Assembly (NCBI RefSeq): GCF_032884065.1
Contig: NC_088871.1
Location: forward strand, 14,182,374-14,246,373
Length of the DNA stretch: 64,000 nucleotides
Source: Artemia franciscana
Lineage: Eukaryota; Arthropoda; Branchiopoda; Anostraca; Artemiidae
Direction of reading: 5' to 3'
Both the position numbers and the translations under genes were made by a program. Under the pieces are notes generated by a model, which saw only the letters and a list, made by a program, of their open reading frames with translations, did not search any database and was not told the DNA's origin. Numbering within the stretch: the stretch's first letter is position 1; each line of letters starts with the position of its first letter. Positions 43,166 to 55,141 of the stretch are shown piece by piece.

Positions 43166-44935
43166 CCCGACTTCTAAGTCTTAGAAATTTGCCTACTGAA
43201 CAGGTCTGTACCTAATAGAATTTTGCCTAGACTAGATAGGACTTGAGCAGAGGTATAAGGCTCAGACTAATTTTCTTGTTCCTTATTTTTGGAGTAGCTT
43301 AGATATTTCTCAAGATGTCACTTTTATAACACTGATTGTAAAAGAAAGACAATAGGCCTATGCACTTTGGAGAGGAATGGAGATAAGTACTTCAACAACC
43401 TTTTCATAGGATTTTTAAGCTCTGAATTTATTCTTGAGACTTTAACATAGCCTACCTAACTCAATTGCTCTCTGAAATCAACATAAACCTTAAACCTACC
43501 CAGGGGATCACTGGATTCATTCCTAAATTTAACTACAATATATTAATTACTTTACATGATAGAAACAATCCCTTTTCCTTTAAAAAAAATTATTAACAAA
43601 ATTAGCCTACTTTTACCCCACTGGATCACACTTTTGTACTTTAAATTTCTCATAAAATGATTCTGACTGCTGCCTTCCACAAGCCGTTTCAGGAAAAATT
43701 TCGGACATATTTTGTTTTCGGCTAATCGTCAATCAATAAGTAGACCCCGACGCCAAACCAATTTATCAGAGGCAGGCTGGAAGTGAGATTAAATGGATAT
43801 AACTATCCACAGAAAAATTTAAAATGTCATTACAGTTATTCCAGTGAAGATTATTCTAACGCTTACTAACGATTTTTACAGTTAGGATATAAACATATGT
43901 GTTGATAGCAGAAGAACTGTAAGTTAAAATGATTTTAAAATAGTAGCCTATATTCTTTATTTTGTTTTGACTTTTCAAAGCATTATACGAATGTTTATCA
44001 CTGCAGATTAACTGCTTACACAGAATTAAACTTTTATGACATCAAGTACCTGCTAATCCATATAGCATTACTGCGATATATTTTCAGAAAGAAAAGTAAT
44101 CATGGAATTCATTCATTGTAAATTATATGGTAATATGTAAACTATTTCTGATTTGGAAATTTGTTTAATAAAATTATTTATTAAAAAATGGACAAAATTT
44201 TAAGGGAAATGAAAACACTCAATAAACATAAGAGAAATATTAGGAAATAAGATTTAGACATTGGAACGGAAAACGGAATTAAAGTAATGAAATGTGTAAA
44301 AACTAAATATGGAAAGAAAATCGTTGTTACTATTAATTTTAAAGGTGAAGCGAGTGATATCTTTGGACCATAACGATTTGATTTCACAGCCATTGATTTT
44401 GAAAAAAAATTAAAAAACAGATAAAGGCATGATCTCAAAGGCTATTAAATAATAGGAGAAAGGTGATAGTAATTACACAAATATTGATATCGAACTATCT
44501 ACTAAATATTAAATCATATCAAATTATTCAATTTTACCAGTAGAAAATATAGTTTTGAATATAAATAAAATGTGCATAAAATTTTTATTTCATAAGACCT
44601 GTTTTTATCTTAGACTTCATGATGGAAAATTGTAAAACTATCGGAAATTTTCATTTAAAACAGCGTGAATTCAATTGAAAATGGGGTAAATGGATGGGGT
44701 GATCAGAGTGGGGCCTGGAACCCGTGTTCAAATTGTAGAAAAGTATAAAAATGAGACCAGACATTGATTTTCAATCTGTTTTCATGTTGCATGTCGGGGT
44801 GCAAAAGATTTGAAATGTCTAATATTTGATGTTAAAATGATGTAAAATTGACTAAAAATGATGTAAATTGATATGGTGATTTAGGTGGGGCAGAATCGGT
44901 AATTAATATACTACTGAGATTATTATAAAACCCAG
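43166..44935. other. AT-rich spacer
   Basis: No gene seen. A short GC-richer patch (43665-43790) has no recognisable coding content. Near 44800-44880 the words 'aaaatgatgtaaa(a)ttga' repeat in tandem a few times. Confidence 0.45.
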
Positions 44936-44937
44936 AC

Positions 44938-45190
44938 TTTCAGTAGGTTCAGAGGGCTTTTGGTCTAGATCTTTTTCAAAAGCCTGTTCAACCTGGGGAT
45001 CGAATGCATACTAATTATAAGTGTACTAGCTAGGCCACCTTTCCTCGGAAGGGCTTGAATGAGTAGGGTCAGAATGTTTAACACCTCTGTTATATTTCAA
45101 AAGACTCTAAGCCAGGGATGGGTTGGTTTTGATTAGAGCGCTATTTTCTTTCATAATACCAGCCTAAAACTGAGCTAAACAATTTGCTGA
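44938..45190 (-). mobile_element. tRNA-headed SINE, copy 1
   Basis: On the - strand an A box (ACTAGCTAGGCCA complement, 45025-45037, reading TGGCCTAGCTAGT) is followed by a B box (GCATTCGATCCCC, 44995-45007) at tRNA-like spacing. A non-tRNA body follows (AGACCAAAAGCCCTCTGAAC). The CTTATAAT loop recalls an isoleucine (UAU) tRNA, but this is weak. A second copy lies at 47597-47846. The shared sequence extends about 150 bp on the 5' side of the tRNA part, which is unusual for a simple SINE. Confidence 0.65.
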
Positions 45191-45194
45191 AACT

Positions 45195-45860
45195 ACAAAT
45201 GCGATTGCCGACAGGTTTCATCAAGTCCGATGTTTTCATTCCGCTTCGGTATTTTGGTCCCGATCTGCGTTTTTCTAATAGGAACAGCCTCTGTTCTTGT
45301 CATTCTCAACGCTTCAGTGATTTCAGTAGCAGTAGCAGATTTCAGTAGCAGAAAGCAGTAGATATTCTATGAGTATTCCTTGTGAAACTGACTTAAGCCC
45401 GAGTTAGTGTAGAAAAGGTGTAAAGGCACCTCAATTTTTGACAATATGTTATCAGACGGTAAATGGCAAGTAGGGACGTCAAGATTTTCCAAACTCCTGC
45501 CTCCAATCTCAGCAATTATGATTCTTAAATGGGATACTAGTATTATAGTTTTATCATGTTTTGGCATATTTCATTACGATTAGCATAAATTTACTTCTTG
45601 GGTGTGTTCCGTGTACTTAATTAGCACTTCTTTTTTAGTAAAGAAGCAATAACACAGATGTCTATCGAAATTTTTGAAGGGTGGAATAGATTTTTTTCCA
45701 CGAAAATACAGAGACCATTTTCAAAATTGTCGTGGGTGTCGCAATAACTATACAAGCTTAACTAGAGTAAAAAGAAAATAATTTGTTCATTTTTTGGGGA
45801 AAAATGAGGTCTAGAATCGACAAGGAACAAAAAATAGCAAGCAAATAATTCAATTAGATC
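45195..45860. other. Spacer, unassigned 66-codon frame
   Basis: A - strand frame at 45367-45567 (IIIAEIGGRSLENLDVP) has no recognised family and no neat splice sites, and could be chance. Nothing else seen. Confidence 0.4.
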
Positions 45861-45862
45861 AC

Positions 45863-47105
45863 TGAAAACCAATTTTCAGTCATCGGGGTATAAGCCAATG
45901 GTACCAATTCCAGAAAATACTTGGAAGAAGCAAATATTCTGTAATAGTTTCTGCATAAGGATGCAAAAAGGAATTTTTGAAAATTTCAAGGATAGTTTTC
46001 CCTTGAAAAAAACAACAAATGTCAATCTAAATTTTTTTCCACATCTAGGTGGATAATTATACCCCCTTCCTGTAGGTGCGCCTGTATAGATCATTGTACA
46101 AAAGCATAACAATTAATAACTACAATGATAAAGAGTATAATTTGGCGATTTTTTAAAGAATCTAGTGATTTTTTTCACCGGGTTGCAACCCTTTGCAGAA
46201 ACTGGGGTGATTTTATTCCCAAAGATGTGTTTGAGAGCCCTTATGTCTGCTTTATACCACCACAGAATGAGGAAATAAAAAAACGACATAAGGGTGTGCT
46301 CACCCACTAAGTTAATGAAAATTTTGAAATGTGTGAATATTGTGAATGCGCGAAAAATAACACCATCCCTCACACAAAACAATGGCAATCTGTTCATTTA
46401 ATTACAAAAGTTACGCCGTCAAAATTGAAAAAGTGCCACGACAGCCATCTGAGACCAGGTGTTCGATCGTAGAGATAGAGATATGTTGACTCCTGGTCAA
46501 TATTTAAATCCAGGATGTGTCATCAAAATAAACTGAGTCTATTTTTCATGGAGTGAGGAGGGGCACTGCCTCTAACGGCCGGGGTGGTCGTAGACCGGCT
46601 GCAGTAGTGTCGCTCTGGGGGGCTTGCCCGTTTACCGCTGCACCGCTGCCACCCCGGAAGGGATTCTCTCTAATGGCACAATTTTTAAAAATATCCAAAG
46701 CAGATGTTGCACAGTGTTTTAGAAGTACAATGATTTTTTTTGTTCAAATATCTATTTTATGAATTTGTATTGCCTTCTTTCGTACTTTTATGAAAACTAT
46801 TGAATTTTTAGGTATACTTATTGACAATTGTAATTCAGATACAGAAAGATGTTTATTAAATAAACAAAGTATGTGCGGCGGGATTGGTTGTACCGGGTGA
46901 CACCATTTTTAAAATGTCCAAAGCAGATATGACACAGTGAGTTTTTAAAGAGGTATGATTTTTTTTTTATTGTGAAAATGTTTTTTTTCTGAATATTCAT
47001 TGTCATCTTTGACAGTTTTATGAAAACAGTTGGATTTAAAAAAGTTTGCAAATGGAGAATTTTCATTATGATACAGAAAAATGTTTACTTAATAAACAAA
47101 ATGTA
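45863..47105 (+). repeat. Left arm of a 1.2-kb inverted repeat pair
   Basis: Matches 50430-51620 in reverse orientation along its whole length, at roughly 70-75 percent. Landmarks: 'ccacatctaggtgg-taattat', FESPYV(C/Y)FI frame at 46213, the GC-rich 'ggtttgcccg-tt' block at about 46620, and a repeated A/T-rich unit ('tccaaagcagat-t-acagtg...tgtttatt-aataaacaaa') present twice at 46690-46872 and 46918-47101. No function recognised. Confidence 0.8.
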
Positions 47106-47596
47106 TGTTTTTTTTTAATATATAGAAAGACAACGATTTAAAATGGTGATTCAAAGGCGAAACAAGAATACTGAAAAAATGCACAAATCGACCATTTCGG
47201 GAAGCCAACCGCCTCTCTTCTTCGGCGCGAATAAAATAATACATACAAGGGAAATGCCGAAGAAAAACCAACGAAACAGTGGCGGAAAGTAAATGTGAAA
47301 AAAAGTGAAACAAAAACAAAAAATTAAGAGATAAATAAAAATCAATAAAAGCCAAAAATCATAAGAATTAAAACTATTTACCTAAAAACCACAAAGCGAG
47401 TCATTCGTCATTTCCCACGATTTGCAAAAAAAAACCCAAAAATTAGAACTCCCATCGACGGATACTAGCAAACAAATGAGAAATAAAGAATATGTTGCAA
47501 CAGTAATTGATTTACGTGAACTGCATTGAGATCAGTCTTTTCCCTTTTTGATAAATGGAGTAATGAGGCCGATACAAACAGAATCATGCACTAGCC
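47106..47596. other. Spacer with GC-richer patch
   Basis: A purine-rich stretch (47125-47345) containing CGACCATTTCGGGAAGCC has the look of a dispersed repeat, but no second copy is in this window. No gene seen. Confidence 0.4.
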
Positions 47597-47846
47597 ATAG
47601 ATTTTCAGTAGGCTCAGAGGGCCTTTGGTCTAGATCCTCTTCAAAAGCTAGGCTGGGAATCGAATGCTTAATGCCTAGAAGTTTAGTAATTAGCTCACTT
47701 TTCCTCACAAGGGCTTGCATGAACAAGGTCGGAATATTTAATACCTCTGTCATTTTTCACAAAATTCTAAAACAGGGAAGGGCTGTTTTCGATTTGAGCA
47801 CTATTTTCTTTTATAATACAATCTTAATGCTGAACTAGACATTTTG
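47597..47846 (-). mobile_element. tRNA-headed SINE, copy 2
   Basis: About 75 percent like 44938-45190 over its length. The B box (GCATTCGATTCCC on the - strand, about 47655-47667) is kept, and the A box is degraded (47690-47702). The flanking phrase 'aaagccctctgagcctactgaaaatct' marks the body. Confidence 0.6.
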
Positions 47847-47999
47847 CGAATTTGTGTTTGGTATAAATAGACAGATACTAGCGAGCAACTGAAAACTTGA
47901 AGAAAAAACTCATTCACTAAAAAAATCAAGACTAAATAAATCGGAGAACTATGTCATCTGATTTTAATAACTAGGTTCCTTGCAGACACCCTTTAAGAC

Positions 48000-49464
48000 C
48001 TAAGGGGTTGTTGACGTGTTTGATTATGTGATTGGGAAGGTGTTTCAAGGTTCATTTAAGAATTATGAAAGTATCAGTTTCTCTTTTTCAGAAACCCGAA
48101 GTATAACTCATTTACTCTTAATTCACCGAAATCTCTGTTCAAAGCTAGACTTAAATATTAATATTTAAACATTTCAACAACTTCTCTGTCATGACCTTTG
48201 TCATGTGAAATTAAGCCAGCTTGGTTAAATAAAATAGTAGGCTCTGGTGGTCAAAGATATGTTCTGTAAGAGTGAGTAAAAATGTTTTGGTTCCTAGTAC
48301 CCGTATTATAAGGTTGTTGTTAATTGAGGTAGAGTGTTTAGTTTATCCATCCGTAAGCTTTTGGTCATTTCCGATTGACGAAAGACTATACGAGCATGGA
48401 ATTCCGCAGATACTGGAGTTTTTACTCTTTGGGATAGGGTCTTTACCTTAATAAACTAGGGAACTGATAGTTTTACCAGGTCCATAATAAGTGTAAATGT
48501 TGTTTTTTCTTAGATCTTGGGAAATGTGTTCTGGAGCCCCTTTTACGTACGGCAGACCAATATAAACGGAGTTTTCCCTTTGATTCGGGTTTACTCTGTC
48601 ACTATATGATAACGTTTTAATATGATTTTCAATTATAGAATTTATTAGACTAATGGAATAACCATTCCCAAATAAAGCATCCCTGTGGTGGCCGAGCTTT
48701 CAATCCAGGAAACGTGGTGAACAAACCTTCAATGGTCTACCAACTAATGAAGTGACTACTCCTCTTTTAACCACAGGCGAATGATTAGAGGAATTATTTA
48801 AGTAACGGCCACTGTTTCTAGGCTCTCTACATAACCAAAACTCGAAGCATGTATAATTTCTGTGCACCAGAACATCCAAGAAAGGAAGAGGCCTATTTAC
48901 CTCTGATTCCTGAGTAAATTTGAGTTTTGGATCCAATGGGTTAAGTAAGTGAAGGAAAGACCCTAGAGATTCTTTACCATGCATCCATGAACAAGAAGTA
49001 CCATCTTTAAAACGAACCAAAAATTTAGGTTTTCAAAGACTTTGCGAAATAGACATTTTTTCAAGGTCTTCCTTGAAGAAATCAGCCTATATTTTTGAAA
49101 GGTGGGCGCTTATTGAAAGCCCATATTTCTGTCTACAAAAAAACCTCTATAATGCAAATAAAAAAAGTTCTGTTGCAAAGAGCTGTAAGTAAAAAAAAAA
49201 GTGTCTGATTCGACAGTGTAGATTATCGAATATAAATGGGTTAAAACTGAGTTTATGCTCCAAAATGAGTTCGGCCTTTTGAGGATCACGATTTTACACG
49301 TTGAATTCACATCAAAACTGCCAATTCTTTTATTTGGTTTAATCGAAACGGGCTTAACCTTGGAAGCGAAATCAGCGGAATTTTTCATATAGGATTTTTG
49401 AGCCTGAATTAGTGGGTGAAATACAACTGATAGAAAATAACTACAGATGTAGACAGGCGTTTTC
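48000..49464 (-). mobile_element. Penelope-like element fossil, left copy
   Basis: Parts seen on the - strand: reverse-transcriptase core pieces, then the tail with WMHGKESL and RPLPFLDVLVHR, then the linker to a GIY-YIG-type endonuclease (LPYVKG, IPKSKNS). These are marks of Penelope-like retroelements. It is broken, with several breaks and no complete domain, and looks moderately old. It meets the right copy head to head near 49464. Confidence 0.8.
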
Positions 49465-50262
49465 CATTCTTGGTTGTTCTGGTGCATAGAATCATGTTCT
49501 CTAATCATTCTCCTGCGGTTAAAAGAAGAGTATTCACTTCTCTAGTTGATGGAGCATTGCAGGATGGTTCAAAACATTTCCTGGATTCAGAGCTCGACCA
49601 CATTAGGAATGTTTCATTCGGGAATCGTTATCCAATTGGTCTGTTAAATTCTGAGATTGAAAAACGTATTGAGAACTTATCAAATAGTAACACAGTAGAC
49701 ACAAATTGAAGGAAAAATTATCTTTATCTTCTTCTCCCCTACGTAAATGGGGTTTCGAAACAGATTTCCGAAGATATAAGAAAAAATAACATTTACGCTT
49801 ATTATAGACCCAGTAAAACTATCAGTATTTAGTTTTATCAAGCTAAAGACTCTACCCCAAAGTGTGAAAACTCCATCTATAGAATTCAGTGCTGTTGTTG
49901 TCTTTGGTACATCCAAAGAACTGAGCAATGGCTTACGGATAGATTAACTCAACAATCTACCTTAATCAATAACACCCTTAAAAAGCGAAAAAAAAACACA
50001 AAAATTGACTCTGCCCTTACATATCACATATTTGATCACCCAGAACGTATTACTTTATTTTAGCAAGCTAGCTTCATTTCACATGACAAAGATATTGTCC
50101 AGCACAACAAAAAAGCTGTTGAAAGTGTTAAATACCAATATTTAGGTCTATCTTTGAACAGAGATTCCTGTAATTTAACAAAAAATCAGCCATATTTCTG
50201 TTTTATCGCAGGAGAAGCCGAAACTTTAGTAATCCCTGAAATAAACCTTGAGCCACCTTCCC
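49465..50262 (+). mobile_element. Penelope-like element fossil, right copy
   Basis: Same family as the left copy, read on the + strand from the end of the RT region (VLVHR, SNHSPAVKR) through the linker (LPYVNGVSKQISED) and the endonuclease region to a 3' end followed by T- and A-rich tracts (50272-50299). Broken, with a few breaks; similar age to its partner. The head-to-head pair fits the tandem or inverted insertions known for the family. Confidence 0.8.
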
Positions 50263-50429
50263 AATCAAAAAGTTTTTTTTTTTTTTTAAAAAAAAAAAAC
50301 ATTTTTGATCGTTTCTTTCTTTATATTAAACTAAATTATTTTTTTTTATTCAGTACACATCTTTCTAAATCAAAATATCAATTATCCACAAGCAAACTTT
50401 TTAAACTCAAATGTTCCCATAAAAGATAA
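50263..50429. repeat. Poly(T)/poly(A) tract at fossil 3' end
   Basis: A run of T followed by a run of A at 50271-50300, then AT-rich sequence to the start of the right arm of the inverted repeat. Confidence 0.7.
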
Positions 50430-51620
50430 TAATGTATATTCAGATGAAAAACATTTGCACAGTAAAAAGAAATCATTGCTCATTTAAAACTCCCTCTACA
50501 ATATCTGCTCTATCCCAAGGCATATATTTTGTTTATTCAATAAACATCTTTCTGTACCAGAATTACAACTGTCAATAGGTATTCTTTTAAAATCTAATAG
50601 TTCTCACAGAAGTCCGAATGAAAGCAATACAAATTCATAAAACGAATATTTGCACAAAAAACTATCATTGTACTTCTAAAACACTGTTCAAAATCTGCTT
50701 TGGATATAAAAAAAAATGTCATTAGAGAAATTCTCCTCTGGGTTGGCAGAGGTGCAGCGGGTGAACACCCCCCCGGGCAACCGGGCAAACCCCCAGACCG
50801 AAAAAATAGTGATTGATTTCAGACCAAGACTATCCTGGGTCGGTAGAAGTAGTAGCCCGTCCCCACTCCGTGAGAAATAGATTCAGTCTATTTTGCTGAC
50901 GCAAAGATGTTCTCTAAATTTATCACATTCGCCCCGATCTGAAATTAAATTGTGACTAGGAGTCAATTTAACCTGATATCTACAAAAGAACACTGTCCTT
51001 GTCTCAGATGACTGGCACTTTTATCAAATTTGAAATTGTAATAATTGCAATTCAATAAACATATTGCCATTGTTTTGTGTAAGGTATTGTGTTACTTTTC
51101 GCGCATTCGCGATATTCACACATTTCGAAATTTTTATTAACCTAGTGAGGGGACACACGCTTGAACCAATCTTTATATTCTCATTGTGTGTTAGTATGAA
51201 GTAGACATAAGGACTCTCGAACATACTTTTAGAAATAAAATCACCCCGGTTCCTGACTTAAAATGCACCAATTCCCCGGCGTGCGCAAGGTTGCCACCCG
51301 ATGAAATAATCGCCAGAATCTGAAAAAAAATCTATAAATTATACTTTTTATCATTGCAATTAATAATTTTTCTGTTTCCTTACCATGATATATACAGGTG
51401 CACCTCAAGGAAGAGGGCATAATTACCTGCCTAGATGTGGAAAAATACCTTAATATTGAGGTTCTGTTTTTTATCAAACAAAAATACCCTTGAAATTGTG
51501 CAAAATGCCTTTTTGAATCTTTATGAAGAGAATAGAGCAAAATCCTTGCTTCCTCCCTGTTTTTTCCATAAATTGTACTATTGGCTCATTCTCCAATCAC
51601 TGAAAATTAGTTATCGGTTA
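50430..51620 (-). repeat. Right arm of the 1.2-kb inverted repeat pair
   Basis: Reverse-complement partner of 45863-47105. The longest frame (51024-51224, - strand: SMFESPYVYFILTHNENIKI) is matched by a shorter one in the left arm, but the two soon diverge in frame, so coding use is not supported. Both arms keep the AATAAACAAA/TTTGTTTATT words near their inner end. Confidence 0.8.
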
Positions 51621-51679
51621 TCTAACCGAAATTTTTGCTTCTAAGGCCAACACAGCTATGCACGCTTCTCCTCCATCCC

Positions 51680-52625
51680 AAACAATTCAAAACTTCCCTT
51701 TTTACACCCTCCCGTAAAATTGCCATTTCCCTTAAATCTTTCTTTGTGACATCCTCCCACCTCAACCGCAACCTGCTTTCCGTTTAGCCCTAGACGTTTG
51801 GCTGAAAAGGACAATCTTCGGCAATCTGTAATCCTTCATCCGCAGTACGTGGCCTAGCCATCTCAACCTTTCTTTCATTATAGCCCTAGAAAGCGGGATT
51901 TGAACCATGTTTTTCGTACAGCCTTTTCTTTTAAGTACGGTTAGTCAGCTGCGTACCCAGAACAATCCGTAAGCAATTTCTCTTGAAAACATATAGTAAA
52001 TCGTCAATCGCTTTTTGGAGTGCTCGTGTTTCAGAACTATATTTGACCTCTGTCATCGCTGTAGCTTCAAATAATCTAATGTTAGTTTATAGACTCTTCT
52101 TCCAAACTTTTTTTAGCTGTGAAAAAAAAAGCCCTAAGCCTTGGCTATTCTATTTTCAACATCTTCACTGCTCTCACCGTCTTTACTAATAATAGAACCA
52201 AGGTAAGTAAAGCTATCCAATTGATCATTCCATTCATTATCCAAAGTCACTTTTTCATCTTCACTTAATCCTAGCCTTAGCGACTTAGTCTTCTTAACAT
52301 TAATTTTCAAGCCTATTCTAGCACCCTGAACTCGCGAAGCTTCCTAAAGCTTATTTATTTTCCTAGCACTTTTATCTAGGATGCTTAAGTCATAAGTATA
52401 ATCTAAGTCTAGGAATTTTTTCCTTCCCATTTGACTCAGTGTTCTCCCTTTGCCCCTCCTGTGCTCCTTAAGACAAATTCCATGAAAATGATTCATACAA
52501 AAGGGGATAGAACACAATCATGCTTAAATTCTGATTTAATAGAAAACCAGCTGCTAACCTCATTTCCCACTTTAACCGCAGCAGTGTTATTCTCGTCCGT
52601 AGCATTGACCATAAAAAATTTTTGT
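51680..52625 (-). pseudogene. RTE-like LINE, RT half to C-terminus
   Basis: On the - strand: NATDENNTAAVKVGNEVSSW, VLSPFVWIIFMEFVLRST (motif B area), a degraded YADD region, FKRNCLRIVLGTQLTNRT, then AIMKERLRWLGHVLRMKDYR and the Lys-rich end. Same family as 20640-21480 and 25360-26990. Many stops and frame changes; the endonuclease is missing. Confidence 0.85.
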
Positions 52626-53584
52626 CTTAGACAACTAGTTATATAAAAAAAAAAATGGGGAAGAAAAAAATCTATTAAAATTTATTGGCATAAAAAATGT
52701 TGCTTTTAAAATTGGTTATTAAAAGAAAAACTTGGTGAAGAAAATGAAGTATGTTAAAGTCTATTTAGCAGAAAAAATATTGTGTTAGAAAGCAATTGGA
52801 GCCAAAAAATTGTGAAAAAAAAAATTTCAAAATTTAGATAGCAGAAGAAAAAAATAAATATTGTTTTGGAGATCAGTCGAAAACTCACTTTCACAGGGCT
52901 TAAAATCTAAACAAACACTTCTTACCATTCTAATTCTTAACATTCGAAGTTTCAAAATTATTTTCTCATCCCAGAGCCGAGGTATTTGATGTTATACTGT
53001 TTTGAACAAGATGACTATTTAACATTTTGATCATACAGCTTTAGGGAGAGGGAGGTTAAGAAAGGTATGGGGGTAGCTGTTTGTCGTCAACATGCCCTTG
53101 AACATCCCCAGAAAGTTTTAACTTAATAGTTATTTTTAATTTTTTGTAACTATGGCTTTCGTGGTTTTAGAGCATTATATATCTAAAATATCTAACTTCT
53201 TTTATGCGTACTATTATGTTTGTTTTGTTTTGTAGTTATTATATTGTTTAATTGCCACTGCTATGTACCATATGTTTTTATCGTTATGTGTGTTATTATC
53301 ATGTATTATAATAATTTTGTATGCGGGTATTTTTTTTTCTACCGTGGCCCAAAGAGATTTTTTTCCTTATTCGATTTTTAGATTTTTAGATTTTTTTCTA
53401 TTTTGAAAAAAATGATGTTTTTTCGAGATTTTGATCAGTGCTTAGAGGACAGTATTTTTGAACAGGGTGTTGAAGGGGGCTTATTGCCATCCAATCATTC
53501 TTCAAAATCTCCGTAACATACCCTGAAAGTTTCAACGTAATACCTTAAGCTGTCCTTTATATGCTGCTGAGATTCCTTTTCAAA
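52626..53584. other. AT-rich spacer
   Basis: Loosely repeated A/T words ('aaaaattgttattaaaagaaaaa' type) at 52640-52880; otherwise nothing recognised. Confidence 0.5.
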
Positions 53585-55141
53585 CAGTTCGTGGTAACGA
53601 ACTGTAGTAAGGAGCGACCCGGCTCAATAGTAACCGAAACTCTAAAAAATGGAATTTGGATACCAATAGTTACATCAAAAGAATCGCATTTTAATGCTGA
53701 TTTTAAATATGTAAGTTTCATCAAGATTAGTCTTACCCATCAAAAGTTACGAGCCTGAGAAAATTTGCCTCATTTTAGAAAATAGCGGGAAACATCCCCT
53801 AAAAGTCATACGATCTTAAGGATAATCACACCATCAGATTCAGTGTATCAGAGAACCCTGTTGTAGAATTTTCAAGCCCCTATCTACAAAAATGTGGAAT
53901 TCCGCATTTTTTGCCAGAAGACAAATCACAGATGCGTGTTTTTTTTGTTTTTTTTTCAGGGGTGATCGTATTGACTCAGTGGTCCTAGAATGTCGTGAAA
54001 GGGCCCATTCTAACGGAAATTAAAAGTTGTAGTGCCCTTTTTAAGTGACCAAAAAAATTGGAGGGCACCTAGGCCCTCCACGCTAATTTTTCCCCAAAGT
54101 CACTGGATCAAAATTCTTAGATAGTCATTTTATTCACCATAGTCGAAAAAACTAATAACTGTGTCTTTGGGGACGACTTACTCCCCCTAGTCCCCATGGG
54201 AGGGGCTGCAAACTACAAACTTTGACCTGTGTTTACATATAGTAATGGTTGCTGGGAAGTGTACAGACGTTTTCAGGGGGATTTTTTGGGTTGAGGGGGT
54301 AGAGTTGAGGGGAGGAGTTACGTGGGAGGATCTTTCGATGAAGGAACTTCTCATGGGGGAAGAGACTTTCAAAGGAGGGGGCGCAGGATTTTCTAGGATT
54401 ATTAAAAAAAAACAATGAAAAAATAAATATGAAAAGTTTTTTTCTACTGAAAGTGAGGAGCAGCATTAAAACTGAAAACGAACGGACATTATAACGCATA
54501 TGAGGGGTTTACCTCCTCGTAGTACCTCGCTCTTTACGCTAAAGTATCTTTAGTAATTACATCCACTTATTCTACGGCCTTTGTGGTTCAGGGGTCATTC
54601 TTAAGGAATTTGGACAAAATTTAAGCTTTAGTGTAAAGAGCGAGGTATCGACGAGGGGAGAGCCCCCTCATATACGTAATAAAAACATAAAAATACAATA
54701 GTTCGCTACGTAAGTTAATTCGTAAGTTACGTATATTTTTTGCTTATGAAAACGTTCGTAAAAAATTTAAAGTCAATGCCTTTTTAAGTAATCAAAAAAT
54801 TGGAGGGTAACCAAGCCTCCTCCCTCGTTCCTTTTTTCTCAAAATCTTCCGATTAAAACTATGAAAAAGCCATTTAGCCAAAAAAAATTAATATGCATAT
54901 TTCGTTTTAATTATTTATGTGCGGAGAGCCAAGATCAAAACATGCTTTAATTCAAAAACGTCCAGAAATTAAACAAAAAAAACAAGTTTTTTTTAAATGA
55001 AAGTAAGAAGCGACATTAAAACTTAAAACAAACAGAAATTACTCCGTATATGAAAGGGACTTTTCCTCCTCAACGCCCCGCTCTTTACGCTAAAGTTTTT
55101 TACTGTTTTAAAAAGTAGAGTTAAGAGAAAGTGTCAAACTT
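53585..55141 (-). repeat. Nested-hairpin 1.65-kb repeat, copy C, inverted
   Basis: Reads as the reverse complement of copies A and B: the terminal palindrome CAGTTCGTGGTAACGAACTG at 53585-53604 comes first and the long hairpin arm last (54999-55110). It breaks off in the loop of that hairpin at about 55141, where a LINE follows, so the outer arm is missing. It keeps most CpG sites, like copy A. Confidence 0.88.

Noticed and set aside
44980-45045. A true tRNA gene
   Set aside because: A and B boxes are present, but the arms do not fold into a full cloverleaf by eye and the segment is repeated at 47.6 kb; SINE head preferred.
46125-46310. Frame with FESPYVCFI present in both arms of the inverted repeat
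   Set aside because: The likeness is kept at DNA level and the frames drift apart after a short stretch; not enough for a gene call.
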